Assembly: GCA_002281295.1 (NCBI GenBank)
Contig: NCFS01000002.1
Location: 1 to 64,000 of the forward strand
Direction: 5' to 3'
Origin: Halothiobacillus sp. 35-54-62
GTDB lineage: Bacteria; Pseudomonadota; Gammaproteobacteria; Halothiobacillales; Halothiobacillaceae
Length of the DNA: 64,000 nucleotides
The translations under genes were made by a program, and so were the position numbers. The notes beneath the pieces are model-generated. The model saw nothing but the letters and a program-made list of their open reading frames with translations. It was not told where the DNA came from and made no database searches. This document shows positions 1 to 9,127 of this stretch, one piece after another. The stretch's first letter is position 1; each line of letters starts with the position of its first letter.

Positions 1-702
1 AGGTTGCGCGGTGATCGGGGCGGGCGTGTCGCAGGCGTAATAATTAGCGAGCGTTTCAATTTCCGCATCAGTGAGGGGCTGGGCAAATTGGCTCATACCA
101 CGCGCCGTATCGTTGTGGCGATGGCCATCGCGAAACAATTCCATGCTGCGAATAAAATATTCCTTAGGCATGCCGCGCAGAGCCGTCGTTTCATTTAAGC
201 CGCCTTGGCCATTGGCACCGTGGCAAGCCGCGCACGGGGTAATCAGGCGTTTAGGGTCACCCACGGTAACTAAGGCGGGCGCAGGTTTTGGCAAGCCCTC
301 GGGGCAGGGTAGGGCTTGCGCGGCATAAAAAGCGGCTAAATCAGCCATTTGCTGCTTATCCATTAATTGCGCCATCACCACCATAATATGCGCCCTAGCA
401 TCTTCACTGCGCAGCCCACTTTGGTAATCCAATAACTGTTTGTAGGTGTACACCGCCCGCTGGCCGGCTAACGATGGCCAGTTGTTAGATACCGCCTCGC
501 CTTTTATGCCATGACAGGAGGCACAAAATAAGCTGGTGTGGAGTTTTTCACCGGCTGAGACATTACCTTGCGGCATGGCTTGCTGGGTTTGGGTCCAGGT
601 GCTGGGTGTCCATTGAACAACTTTGCCTGTGGCATGATCGGCGGCTTGAGCCGCATTAAACCCGCCAAATGCGAGGAGAAGGGTGAAGAGAGTTTTTTTC
701 AT
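1..702 (-). CDS. Diheme cytochrome c4-like protein, 3' end cut by window edge
   Basis: Translated by hand from the minus strand: an ATG at 702 preceded by a GGAGC Shine-Dalgarno, a short signal peptide (MKKTLFTLLLAFGG, cleaved near AQA-AD) and two class-I cytochrome c domains. Haem motifs are CASCHG in the first half and CAACHG in the second; each domain has the conserved YTYK/YFIRSM and 'LANYYA' end seen in cytochrome c4. 234 residues are visible and the frame is still open at base 1. It is a paralogue of the c4 at 9128-9841. It follows the two oxidase-like membrane genes at 760-3456 on the same strand by only 57 bp, so it probably delivers electrons to, or takes them from, that complex in the periplasm. 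Exact partner is inference. Confidence 0.85.
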   Translation of the reverse strand, partial: MKKTLFTLLLAFGGFNAAQAADHATGKVVQWTPSTWTQTQQAMPQGNVSAGEKLHTSLFCASCHGIKGEAVSNNWPSLAGQRAVYTYKQLLDYQSGLRSEDARAHIMVVMAQLMDKQQMADLAAFYAAQALPCPEGLPKPAPALVTVGDPKRLITPCAACHGANGQGGLNETTALRGMPKEYFIRSMELFRDGHRHNDTARGMSQFAQPLTDAEIETLANYYACDTPAPITAQP

Positions 703-759
703 TATTTGCTCCAGTTAAACCCATCGCAACCGGGTGCCATGGGTCAAGCAGGGTTAAGA

Positions 760-1989
760 TTAACCGGCGTAGGCTACCCAGAGGCCGATCACAAAGTATT
801 GGATGATCCAGATGCCAAGCAATGAGATGCCTAACGTGCCCATCCGATTAACCATAGGGGAGGCGGTATACACGCCTTTGGTTTGCCCTGCTTTCCACGC
901 GACGGTGAGCAGGTACGCCAGCACGCCCCCGCCGATAACGCCGAAGGTTAAGAAGAACATCAGAGTGCTGTACCAATCCATATGAAGCTTGTAATCCAGC
1001 GCGTTATAACCATGCACGCCAAATAAGGTGACCCAGCGCAACATTTCACGCATGACCGCAACCACAATCAGCGCCACGGCACCAAAAGCGAAGGGTGCAA
1101 ACCCCCAGTACCCTTGATCCAGCTTTTTAGCTAAAACAAAAGGCAGTGCCACAGCGAGCAATAAGATGGCGGCGGTGCTGGCAGGCCAAATGCCCGTGGC
1201 AAAGCCGGCAACATTGGCAGGTAACGTCATCATCCACCCGGCCAATAGCACTAATGAAATCACGCCACCGATGGGAATAAGCTTCATGCTGAGGCTGCGC
1301 AGAAAATCAAGGTAACCGCTATCTTCCTGCGTGCGACCCATAATGTAGCGACGGTAAGCAATCATCCATAAGCCAATAACGGGCACCGAGAGGCTGATAA
1401 AAAAGCCAAAACGCCAGAAGTTGTATTCGTGCAAGCTACGGCCGGATGCATCGATAATGCCGCCGGGGGCATACCACGCCATCCATTTTTCGGGGTGGAG
1501 CATTTGCACAGACAGCGCATGCATGATGAATCCCACCACCAAAAAGAAGGCAATGGCGGCAATTAACGAGCCGGGGCAACGGGTTTTTGCCCCCGATTTC
1601 ATGCTTTGATTCAGGCCGTAGAAAATAAAGAGCGCTAAGCTGCCAATAATCAAGAACACGATAAAGCCGATTACCCACCAAGCAGAAAGCACGTTTGATG
1701 TGTACCAGAAGGGGTCATAAACCACTTGAACAAACAGCAAGGGGGCAACACCCAATACAATGGCCACAGAAAGCGCCACTTTGGCGGTGCCAATCATGGC
1801 ATCAGCCAAGCGCCGCCAATGGGGGTTTTTGCTCAGCGCGCCGGTTAGGGTTAGGCCCGATGCGCCTAATAATATGTGGACAGCGGCAATATGCAGCGCC
1901 CAAGTTAAAACACCTAAAATCAGGAAGATGATGGGCGCTGCCGGTACGCCAAGAGGGTCACGCAGCGCATAAAGTGCGGATGCATCCAT
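760..1989 (-). CDS. Polytopic membrane protein, second subunit of a bd-oxidase-like complex
   Basis: 409 residues, with about nine or ten hydrophobic helices. The first helix holds two histidines spaced as in cytochrome bd subunit I (WALHIAAVHILLG, near residues 32-38), suggesting a haem-b or quinone-binding bundle. It starts 3 bp after the stop of the haem-c-bearing subunit (1993-3456), with a clear AAAGGAG ribosome site inside the end of that gene, so the two are translated as a unit. I read the pair as the CydA/CydA'-like bd-type oxidase relatives found in chemolithotrophs, rather than canonical CydAB. Whether it reduces oxygen, and what donor it uses, cannot be told from sequence alone. 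Family assignment is moderate; membrane nature is certain. Confidence 0.6.
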   Translation of the reverse strand: MDASALYALRDPLGVPAAPIIFLILGVLTWALHIAAVHILLGASGLTLTGALSKNPHWRRLADAMIGTAKVALSVAIVLGVAPLLFVQVVYDPFWYTSNVLSAWWVIGFIVFLIIGSLALFIFYGLNQSMKSGAKTRCPGSLIAAIAFFLVVGFIMHALSVQMLHPEKWMAWYAPGGIIDASGRSLHEYNFWRFGFFISLSVPVIGLWMIAYRRYIMGRTQEDSGYLDFLRSLSMKLIPIGGVISLVLLAGWMMTLPANVAGFATGIWPASTAAILLLAVALPFVLAKKLDQGYWGFAPFAFGAVALIVVAVMREMLRWVTLFGVHGYNALDYKLHMDWYSTLMFFLTFGVIGGGVLAYLLTVAWKAGQTKGVYTASPMVNRMGTLGISLLGIWIIQYFVIGLWVAYAG

Positions 1990-1992
1990 AAG

Positions 1993-3456
1993 TTACTCCT
2001 TTGAGCCAGTGTGAAGGGGGTTGGCCATGGATACGGCAACCGGTTTGCTTGGCGCGGCCTTAACCGCGTCCGCCTCAGCTGCGCGGGTTTTTTCATCAAC
2101 AAATTTAGCGACCACGGTGGGGTCAGCCAAGCTTGCTAAATACAGCGCTAAGGCTTCGGCCTCTTTTTCTTTAAGCGGGATTTTTGGCATATACATGGTG
2201 TTGCCGGTCGATAACGCCCCAATCAAGTAATTTTGAATGCGGGGGATATCTGTCATGCCACCAAAGTAGCTGGCTATCGGCCGTATGCCCGTAGGTGAGA
2301 GCGAGTGGCAATTACTACAGGCGGCAATGGCCAATGAGCGCCCCACCTCGGCTGCATTTTGCGGGGTAATTTCACGTTGGGTTTCAGGCCAAAAAACCGA
2401 TGCATGCGTAAATCCAACTTTTTCCAAGGTGGGGATTTCAGATTTGATGGTCATGCCAGGCACATCTTTGCCAATCACTTGGTTGGAGTACAAGTATTCG
2501 CCCGCGACATACGGTTTGCGCGCGGATTCACGAATGGTTTCACCGGGGAATAAGCCTAAAATCAAAATGGCTAAGGTGGCAAAACCCGCGATCGAGGCGG
2601 TAAGCATCCGGGGTTTAATCAAAGTAAATACAAAGTAGGCAATCGTCGCTAACAGAACCGATAAAATCGCGGTGCTGTAATAAGCTGGAATGCGGTTTTC
2701 CATCACAATCTGCGCTTGGGCGGGCAGGGTGCTCAAATACCAAGGGTAAAGCAGCATACCGATTGTGGCGGTTACGATGCCCAGCACCGCCAAGCGGCGT
2801 GCTAACCAGGTTTTAAAGACTTGGTCTTTTAACCCTGCCACGACAATGCCGCCTACAACCGCTGTGATCGTGAGCATAAACATGCTGCGAATGGCCAATT
2901 GCGCGAAGGTGTTATCGCCATAGAAGCCCAGTAAATACCCGCCTTTTTCTGTCCACTCAGGCATGCCGGGTTCCATCATGAACGACAAAATACCCACAAT
3001 CGCGAGCATCGTGGCAAATGAAGCCAAGCCAAAAGTGATCGCGATGCGCAAGTAGGTGGCTTTATCAACCTTGCCCACGAGATACACCATCATGTATACC
3101 CCAACCACTTCGATGACAAAGAACACCCACTCGGTTGCCCATTTCCACACAAAGTTATGGATTAGGGCTGAGATGCCGCGCGGGCTGCCTACGGTGGTGG
3201 AATACCAAATGCCCGGCCCTGTGATGGAGCCTAAGATGTAGGAGAATACGAGCAAAAACATGCCGTATTTTTTGATGAAGTCAATCAGTTCAGGCCGGTC
3301 ATCGCGATAACCTAAATAGGCCAAGTAGGTGAACAGCAAGGCAGCGCCAACCGCCGTGTGTGAGAACAAAACGTGAATGGTGGCGATGATCGCGATCACA
3401 TAACCACTACCAATCCCCGGTTCGTACCAAGTGGGATATAAACCAATTAAGTCCAT
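1993..3456 (-). CDS. bd-oxidase-like membrane subunit with C-terminal cytochrome c domain
   Basis: 487 residues. Residues 1-about 310 form eight or nine helices resembling the N-terminal half of CydA: histidines 28 and 33 in helix one, a conserved TGPG turn, and an acidic EW...EV helix. After the last helix comes a periplasmic class-I cytochrome c domain with CSNCH at 380-384 and a candidate distal methionine near 421-423 (TMYMPK). Start: ATG at 3456 with GGGAG eight bases upstream. A haem-c tail on a bd-like core is not found in E. coli CydA and would allow electron entry from a soluble cytochrome such as the c4 two genes downstream. Upstream lies a terminator that separates it from fccAB. 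Function is inferred from architecture. Confidence 0.65.
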   Translation of the reverse strand: MDLIGLYPTWYEPGIGSGYVIAIIATIHVLFSHTAVGAALLFTYLAYLGYRDDRPELIDFIKKYGMFLLVFSYILGSITGPGIWYSTTVGSPRGISALIHNFVWKWATEWVFFVIEVVGVYMMVYLVGKVDKATYLRIAITFGLASFATMLAIVGILSFMMEPGMPEWTEKGGYLLGFYGDNTFAQLAIRSMFMLTITAVVGGIVVAGLKDQVFKTWLARRLAVLGIVTATIGMLLYPWYLSTLPAQAQIVMENRIPAYYSTAILSVLLATIAYFVFTLIKPRMLTASIAGFATLAILILGLFPGETIRESARKPYVAGEYLYSNQVIGKDVPGMTIKSEIPTLEKVGFTHASVFWPETQREITPQNAAEVGRSLAIAACSNCHSLSPTGIRPIASYFGGMTDIPRIQNYLIGALSTGNTMYMPKIPLKEKEAEALALYLASLADPTVVAKFVDEKTRAAEADAVKAAPSKPVAVSMANPLHTGSKE

Positions 3457-3784
3457 AGCATGACTCCCGTCGTTTCTAACTTTTGAAAGGGTTATGGCTG
3501 CGGTGGTGTCGGGTGAGTGTCAGGGCGATCCGAGGGCGGATGGTCATGGCAGGGCGAGACGTTCATCGCAAGGCATAACGGGTAACTAATTTTAGTTAAT
3601 AAATTAAATCTATCAACATATAAAGAAAACTATTTTACTGCGTGGGTTTCGAACACAAGCTTTATGCGCCTTTAGCCCCTAAAGTGAGTCAAATGCCACA
3701 CTTTAGGGTTGCCAAAAAAGACTCAAGCCGCTTAAGCGGCTTGATTTTTTTGTTAGGCAGCGCGCCGAATGCAGCGGCGTTTCC
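3457..3784. other. 328-bp intergenic region
   Basis: No reading frame of note. It holds the promoter side of the bd-like operon, an AT-rich stretch near 3585-3640 that is the likeliest place for its promoter, and the fccAB terminator at 3714-3744. No RNA gene recognised. Confidence 0.5.
3714..3744 (-). terminator. Intrinsic terminator after fccB
   Basis: A 22-bp perfect palindrome (3723-3744, core CAAGCCGCTTAAGCGGCTTG) flanked by an A-run at 3714-3719 on the left and a T-run at 3745-3751 on the right. Read on the minus strand it ends the fccAB transcript 41 bp after fccB; the second T-run makes it able to work in both directions. Confidence 0.8.
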
Positions 3785-5146
3785 TCATGAAAAAATATCC
3801 TGAGTAAAGCTATCCATCCACGCATGTAAATACACGGCTGACAGGCGATATTGCGCGGTACTGGCATTGAATGGCAGATAACGCGGTTGATCGGCTCGTT
3901 TGAGCTTGCCGTCTTTTAATCGGAACACATCGGCTACAAACATGCCGTAATCCGATTGTCCGGCCAGCGCGTAGCAGGTGTTTTGCAACACGGGTTCAAT
4001 GGTGGGTTGGCCTGCCAACAAGGCTTTGATTTGCAGGGCGACCACTTTGGCTTGGCTGTTGGCGGAATAACCCGATTTGGGCATTTCCCCTGCAATACAG
4101 GCATCCCCAATTACATGCACCAAGGGGTGAAGGGTGGATTCAAACGTTTTTTGATCGACCGGACACCAGCCTGATTTATCTGCCAAACCTAAATCGAGCG
4201 CGATTTTGCCGGCTTTCAGCGGGGGGATGATGTTAATCATGTCGGCCTTAAACACGCCTGCTTCCGCTTCAACCGTTTTGGCTGCTACATCAACCTTAAC
4301 GACGCGCCCACCTTCTTCTGCCATAACCCACTGAATTTTACCGGGGGTTTCATGCTTTGTGAACGTGGCTACTTGCTCTGGCTTGTAGTTTTTCTCAAAG
4401 GCTTTGGGTAAGTTAAAGCCGTAGAGGCGGTTCCAAGCTTGCAGCATGGTTACATCGGTGGTGAAGCCATTTTTGGGGTCAAGAATAATAACTTTGGCAT
4501 TTTTATCGCCCCGGTTGATGAGCCATTGCGTAATTAAACCTGCGCGCTCATAGGGGCCAGGCGGGCAGCGGTAGGGGTTGGGCGGTGGCACAACCACGAC
4601 GGTTCCATCAACGGGTACGGCTTCTAGTTGTTTTTGCAGGGTCAGCAATTGATCACCCGCATCCCAGCCGTGCACGATGGCTTGCTGAGCCGCTTCGGTA
4701 TCCATGCCCGCGATACCGCTGTAATCAAAAGAAATACCCGGTGCTACAACGAGACGGTCATAGGTAATTTTGGTGCCGTTTTCTGTGCTGACTTCCCGTT
4801 TGTCGAAATCAACGCCGGTCACGGTGTCGAACACAAAATTTACGCCATGCTTTTTCTGCAAGGCATCGTAGGAGATGGTGATGTCATTCATATCGACATT
4901 GCCAACGATGATTTCACTTGAACCATAGGGGCGTTGATATTCTTTTTTACGCTCAATGACCGTGACTTTGACCTCCGGTGCGTATAAGCGCATGTATTTG
5001 GCAAAAGTGGCGCCCCCGACGCCTCCCCCAATCACGACAATATGTTTTTCATCGGCGGCAAAAGCGGATTTTCCGGCTAGGAAGGGCGTTGCAGCGGCAG
5101 CAGCGGTGGTGAATTTTAAGAAATTACGACGATTCATAGTGCTCAT
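3785..5146 (-). CDS. fccB: Flavocytochrome c sulfide dehydrogenase, flavoprotein subunit
   Basis: Oxidises sulfide to sulfur in the periplasm, passing electrons through FAD to the haem subunit FccA. About 453 residues from the ATG at 5146. A Tat signal (RRNFLKF, residues 6-12) precedes an FAD-binding Rossmann motif (GGGVGG, 40-45). The YRCPPGPYER segment (Cys194) matches the redox-disulfide cysteine region of this family; the partner cysteine was not assigned. A GTG at 5158 overlaps the fccA stop (GTGA) and gives a slightly longer frame, but GTGAGG makes a better ribosome site for the ATG at 5146. Co-translated with fccA just upstream. Related sulfide:quinone reductases lack this Tat/FccA context. 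Confidence 0.92.
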   Translation of the reverse strand: MSTMNRRNFLKFTTAAAAATPFLAGKSAFAADEKHIVVIGGGVGGATFAKYMRLYAPEVKVTVIERKKEYQRPYGSSEIIVGNVDMNDITISYDALQKKHGVNFVFDTVTGVDFDKREVSTENGTKITYDRLVVAPGISFDYSGIAGMDTEAAQQAIVHGWDAGDQLLTLQKQLEAVPVDGTVVVVPPPNPYRCPPGPYERAGLITQWLINRGDKNAKVIILDPKNGFTTDVTMLQAWNRLYGFNLPKAFEKNYKPEQVATFTKHETPGKIQWVMAEEGGRVVKVDVAAKTVEAEAGVFKADMINIIPPLKAGKIALDLGLADKSGWCPVDQKTFESTLHPLVHVIGDACIAGEMPKSGYSANSQAKVVALQIKALLAGQPTIEPVLQNTCYALAGQSDYGMFVADVFRLKDGKLKRADQPRYLPFNASTAQYRLSAVYLHAWMDSFTQDIFS

Positions 5147-5154
5147 GCTCGGCC

Positions 5155-5514
5155 TCACTTGTTCGCTTCATGTTGGAATTTTGGGATTGCCGCAAAATAT
5201 TCAGCCATGGCTTGAATTTCAGCATCGGAAAAAGAAGCCGCCAAAGGACCCATTAAGGTAGAGGGGCGTGAGCCATTGGCAAAGGATTTCATGGCCAAAA
5301 CAAATTGGCTGGTTGGCATGCCGGCAAGTGGCATAAAGGCGTTATCTTTGACTTGCCCCATTGTGCCGTGGCAGCCACCGCAGGTTTGAGCAGCCATGAC
5401 CGCCGCCGGGCTTTGGGCGCCGTTCGCAGTTTGTTCTGGGTTTGCGATGGCGGCTGGCACCATCACAACGAAACCGAGCGCTACGGCGAGTGCTCCCGTA
5501 ATTGTCTTGTTCAT
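5155..5514 (-). CDS. fccA: Flavocytochrome c sulfide dehydrogenase, small cytochrome c subunit
   Basis: 119 residues: Sec signal peptide (residues 1-24, cleaved near AIA-NP) and one class-I cytochrome c domain with CGGCHG. The single haem fits the monoheme FccA type; the A. vinosum protein has two haems. It would accept electrons from the FAD of FccB in the periplasm. A GAGGAAA ribosome site stands about nine bases before the ATG at 5514. The stop overlaps the fccB start region, so the subunits are translationally coupled. Confidence 0.9.
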   Translation of the reverse strand: MNKTITGALAVALGFVVMVPAAIANPEQTANGAQSPAAVMAAQTCGGCHGTMGQVKDNAFMPLAGMPTSQFVLAMKSFANGSRPSTLMGPLAASFSDAEIQAMAEYFAAIPKFQHEANK

Positions 5515-5668
5515 AACAGACGTTTCCTCATGTGCATCGTTTGGGTGTGACTCAATGCTTCACTTGGGATTAACCCTGAGGGACTGTGGCGGCCTTGGTT
5601 GCTGCACTAGCCCGATTACAAAAGTTAAATCCTAACAATCAAGAGTCGATTTGATCAAAGAACACTAT

Positions 5669-5687
5669 AGATAAGTTTTTCTTATCT
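5669..5687. promoter_or_regulatory. Inverted repeat upstream of fccAB
   Basis: AGATAAG-TTTTT-CTTATCT, 7-bp arms and a 5-bp loop, within an AT-rich stretch (5640-5710) that also repeats GATAA. It lies 155-173 bp upstream of fccA between genes on the same strand. It could be an operator or the end of the sco transcript's upstream region; no regulator is assigned. Confidence 0.35.
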
Positions 5688-5741
5688 TGGTAGATAATTT
5701 TATTGATAATGTTTCTTTGAAAAATAAATAGCACGGCTAGT

Positions 5742-6434
5742 TTATTTGGCGTGGTGGCTAATCCACTGCTTGAAGGCCGTTGCCATGAGACTCGGATTAT
5801 GGGGCGTGGGAAACACGGCCACCATTTGCCCTGCGGGGTTCACTAAGAAAATTGTGGTGGTGTGGTTGATGAAATAAGTGCCCCCCGCCATTTTGCCATT
5901 GTCCATTTCAAGCCCTGTTTTTTCCCAGCCTGCGCCTAAGGGCGTTGCAATATCGCGCAGCATGGGTTCGGTGCCTGTTGCGCCGATAATGGCAGGGTCG
6001 TAGTACGTGACAAATTGTTTGATTTTTTCCAGCGTGTCGCGATCGGGATCAACGGAGATAAACACCATTTGCCAATCAACCGGTTTGCTGGGGGGCTGGG
6101 CGCGCAGATCCTGAGCCACATGGGCTAAAGCGGTGAGCTCGACCGGGCAGACATCGGGGCATAAGGTGTAACCAAAATAGAGAAAAGTCCATTTGCCCTT
6201 GAAGTTTTCTGCGGTAAAGGGTTTGCCATGCATATCTGTTAATGCAACGTTTGGCACGGGTATAGGACCCGGCATGGGGCGAAATGCCTCGGTGTTGTAT
6301 ACGGGCGCTTGGGTGGCGGCAGGCCCAATAAATTTAGGAATGAGCATGGTGCTTAAACCAATTAATACGGCGCCGGCAAGGGCGGCAACCAGGATCAGTT
6401 TGCGACCAGATTTAGGGGGTTTTTGTGGGTTCAT
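5742..6434 (-). CDS. Sco1/SenC/PrrC copper chaperone
   Basis: 230 residues. An N-terminal membrane anchor (residues 12-32) holds a periplasmic thioredoxin fold with the copper-binding CPDVCP motif and a downstream histidine in the NHTTTIFLV segment. Sco proteins load the CuA site of cytochrome c oxidase subunit II. Its start overlaps the copper ATPase stop by 4 bp, placing it last in the operon ba3 oxidase - cytochrome c4 - copper ATPase - sco, which matches a role in metallating the oxidase encoded at 9872-12212. Confidence 0.9.
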   Translation of the reverse strand: MNPQKPPKSGRKLILVAALAGAVLIGLSTMLIPKFIGPAATQAPVYNTEAFRPMPGPIPVPNVALTDMHGKPFTAENFKGKWTFLYFGYTLCPDVCPVELTALAHVAQDLRAQPPSKPVDWQMVFISVDPDRDTLEKIKQFVTYYDPAIIGATGTEPMLRDIATPLGAGWEKTGLEMDNGKMAGGTYFINHTTTIFLVNPAGQMVAVFPTPHNPSLMATAFKQWISHHAK

Positions 6435-8947
6435 AAATGACTTCCTTCTTGATGATGTTCTGGTGAGCGTTGATCGGGGGCGGGGGCGATGACGGCCGAG
6501 GTTTTTTGGCGCAAACGTAGGGCGTTAAGCACGACGGCAAGCGAGCTTGCCGACATGCCGATTGCAGCCATCCACGGGGTGATCAATCCGCCCGCCGCCG
6601 CCGGGATGGCTAGGATGTTGTAGGCCAGCGCCCAAATTAGGTTTTGACGGATGATGCGTTGGGTCGCTTTGGCGATTTGCCTTATGCGGGGAATAACGGT
6701 AAGCGATTGTCCTAGAATCAAAAAATCGCTGTGCCGCTGCGCAAGTTCTGTGGCTTTGCTAAATGAGATGGCCGCACCGGCGGCAGCTAAGGCGGGGGCG
6801 TCGTTTAGGCCATCGCCCACCATAACCACGGTTTGACCCGTTCGCTGGGCGTTTTTGAGCCAAGCGAGTTTCTCATCGGGGTACAGGTTGGCATGAGCGT
6901 CGGTAATACCCACGTCGCGCGCGACCGATGACACGCTGCGGGGATGATCGCCACTCAGTAGGGCAAAATTTTGCACCCCTTCGGCGCGCAAGTTGGCTGT
7001 GAGCGTGTCAGCCCCGGGGCGCAGTTGATCTGCAATGGTAAATATTGCTTGGGTGCGCTGGTTGCAGCTGAGCGACACTTGGGTTTCATGCGCTTGCGTT
7101 GTGTGCATCGAATCGGTATCGGCGGCGCGCCCAATACACCACGTGGCGCCCGCCCTTTGCCCGCACACGCCTAAATGGGTATGGTTGATGGCGTTGAGCG
7201 CGGGCGCATCGGGCGGGGTTGGTCTTGAGTTGGCAAGCGCGCATATCGCCGCCGCGATGGGATGGGTGGATTCTTGCTCTAATTGTTGGGCGATGCGCAA
7301 AAGTTCGGCTTCTGGAAATTCGGCATCGGGCATGGCTTGCCAATGCGTGACCTGAGGTTGCCCTTCGGTGAGCGTGCCGGTTTTATCAAACACAAAAAGG
7401 CTGGCGTTCGCGAGGGGCTCTATGGCCGCCATGCGCAGCGGCACTACGCCTATTTCGGTGAGCTGGCCGGCCGATAAAGTGAGTGCTACCGGCGTTGCCA
7501 GCGCAAGTGCGCAAGGGCAGGTGATGATTAAAACCGCAATGGTGTTGGGCAAGGCTTGGGCGGGATCAAGCATGAGCCAGATCAGCGCGGTGAGTGCTGA
7601 GATAATAAGCACACCGCCCACAAAGGGCGTGGATAGGCGATCAGCCAATACGGCGATTTCCGGTTTTTGCAGCAAGCCCGCCATGAGCGATTGTTGCAGG
7701 CGAACGGTGGCAGAATCGCGATCACGGTGTTCGACGGTGAGATTGAGGGGTTGATAGCGTGCTGCACTGCCTGCGGAGAGTAAATCGCCCTGTCGATAGG
7801 CAATGGGGCGTGATTCGCCGGTGAGGTGTGATTCATCGACCCATGCCTCAAGTTCATCCAATCTTGCATCTACGGGCAAAATATCGCCGGGGGCTAAGCG
7901 AATGCGATCACCGGGCAGTAAATCGGCCACAGCCACGGTTTCAAGTGGTTCAGAGGCGTGAGCGCTCGGATGGCTGACAAATTTTTGCACCGTGGCGGGC
8001 ATAACGCGCATCAGCCGATCTAAGGCGGTGGCCGCTGTGCGCCGGCCGCGCATTTCTAAATGACGCGCTAACAACACAAAAAAGATGAACATGCCGATGG
8101 AGTCGTAGTACACGTACTCGTGGTTTTCCCAGGTGCCCCAAATACTGCCGAGCAGGGCGGTCACTAAGCCGAGCACAATGGGCATATCCATCCCCAGGCG
8201 CTTGTGTTTAAGATCCCGCCAAGCGCCTACAAAAAAATCTGCCCCGCCGTAGATCATCATGACGGTCGTGACGATGAGCGAAGTCCAGCGCCCAATAATT
8301 TCCCATAATGGCAGTGCGCCATCGGCCTGATAGCCGCCCATCCAATAGGTGGCAAAGGCAAACATCATGACTTGCATGCCGAGAAAGCCCGAAAACAAGA
8401 GCCGCTCTAAGCTGCGGCGTTGTTCATCTTCAAGTAAGCGTTCGCGATGGCTTGGATCAAAGGGGTGGGCGACATAACCTAAATCGGTAATCGATTTCAG
8501 GAGGGTTGATAACAGCGTTATCTCGGGATCCCAGCGGATATGCGCTTGATGCGTGGTGTAATCGATTTGCACATCCAGCACGCCCGGCTGGGCGCGTAAA
8601 TGCTGCTCATTCAACCAAATACAGGCCGCGCAGCGAATATTCTCCAGCATGAGATGGGCTTGAAGCCCCGGCTTTTTGGTTTGGCGAACAAAGCGGGCTT
8701 GGATTTCGGGGCGGTCATAAAGACTGAGCTGCGTCAAAATATCCGGCAGGGCTTGCGCGGCCACCCCAGCCCCCCGATCTTCGCGGTGCTGGTAATACTC
8801 GTCTAATCCTGCTTTGACGATGGCCTCGCAAACGGCCTCGCAGCCCGTGCAACAAAACAGGCGCGATTCCCCGAGCACGATCAGGCTGGCATGCGCACCG
8901 GGTGGCACGGGCAGGCCGCAATGAAAACAGGGCGCGGGTTTGTTCAT
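6431..8947 (-). CDS. Copper-transporting P1B-type ATPase (CcoI/FixI/CtpA type)
   Basis: 838 residues from the ATG at 8947; an in-frame ATG at 9031 would add 28 residues, but the shorter start gives the usual CcoI N-terminus (CFHCGLP then CCTGCEAVC). Next come a heavy-metal-associated domain (RCAACIW), membrane helices, the actuator loop (LTGES), the CPC translocation motif (TCPCALALA), the phosphorylation loop DKTGT and the hinge GDGLNDAP. CcoI-type pumps export Cu(I) to the periplasm for oxidase assembly rather than for resistance. Overlap with sco by 4 bp supports that role. No ccoS follows, and no cbb3 oxidase is present in the window, so here it probably serves the ba3 oxidase. Confidence 0.9.
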   Translation of the reverse strand: MNKPAPCFHCGLPVPPGAHASLIVLGESRLFCCTGCEAVCEAIVKAGLDEYYQHREDRGAGVAAQALPDILTQLSLYDRPEIQARFVRQTKKPGLQAHLMLENIRCAACIWLNEQHLRAQPGVLDVQIDYTTHQAHIRWDPEITLLSTLLKSITDLGYVAHPFDPSHRERLLEDEQRRSLERLLFSGFLGMQVMMFAFATYWMGGYQADGALPLWEIIGRWTSLIVTTVMMIYGGADFFVGAWRDLKHKRLGMDMPIVLGLVTALLGSIWGTWENHEYVYYDSIGMFIFFVLLARHLEMRGRRTAATALDRLMRVMPATVQKFVSHPSAHASEPLETVAVADLLPGDRIRLAPGDILPVDARLDELEAWVDESHLTGESRPIAYRQGDLLSAGSAARYQPLNLTVEHRDRDSATVRLQQSLMAGLLQKPEIAVLADRLSTPFVGGVLIISALTALIWLMLDPAQALPNTIAVLIITCPCALALATPVALTLSAGQLTEIGVVPLRMAAIEPLANASLFVFDKTGTLTEGQPQVTHWQAMPDAEFPEAELLRIAQQLEQESTHPIAAAICALANSRPTPPDAPALNAINHTHLGVCGQRAGATWCIGRAADTDSMHTTQAHETQVSLSCNQRTQAIFTIADQLRPGADTLTANLRAEGVQNFALLSGDHPRSVSSVARDVGITDAHANLYPDEKLAWLKNAQRTGQTVVMVGDGLNDAPALAAAGAAISFSKATELAQRHSDFLILGQSLTVIPRIRQIAKATQRIIRQNLIWALAYNILAIPAAAGGLITPWMAAIGMSASSLAVVLNALRLRQKTSAVIAPAPDQRSPEHHQEGSHL

Positions 8948-9076
8948 AAAATGCGTGCGAGCTGATGCATGGTGTCTGCGAGCGGGCTCCGGTGCCAAGC
9001 GTTGCGGTGTTATTTGGGGCAACCCATTCAAAAATCGATAACAGGGTGATTTTGGAATGCATTGAGGCGGGTTTTA

Positions 9077-9117
9077 AACAAACACAAAAGCAGCCAAGGG
9101 CTGGCCTTTGTGTTTAA
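9077..9117 (-). terminator. Hairpin after the cytochrome c4 gene
   Basis: Long imperfect inverted repeat (AAACACAAA...GCAGCC / GGCTGGC...TTTGTGTTT) ending 10 bp after the c4 stop. On the minus strand it is followed by GTTTGTTTAAAA, a weak U-rich tail. It may be a partial terminator or an mRNA-stabilising structure, lowering expression of the downstream ATPase and sco. Confidence 0.5.
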
Positions 9118-9127
9118 GATACTGAAT

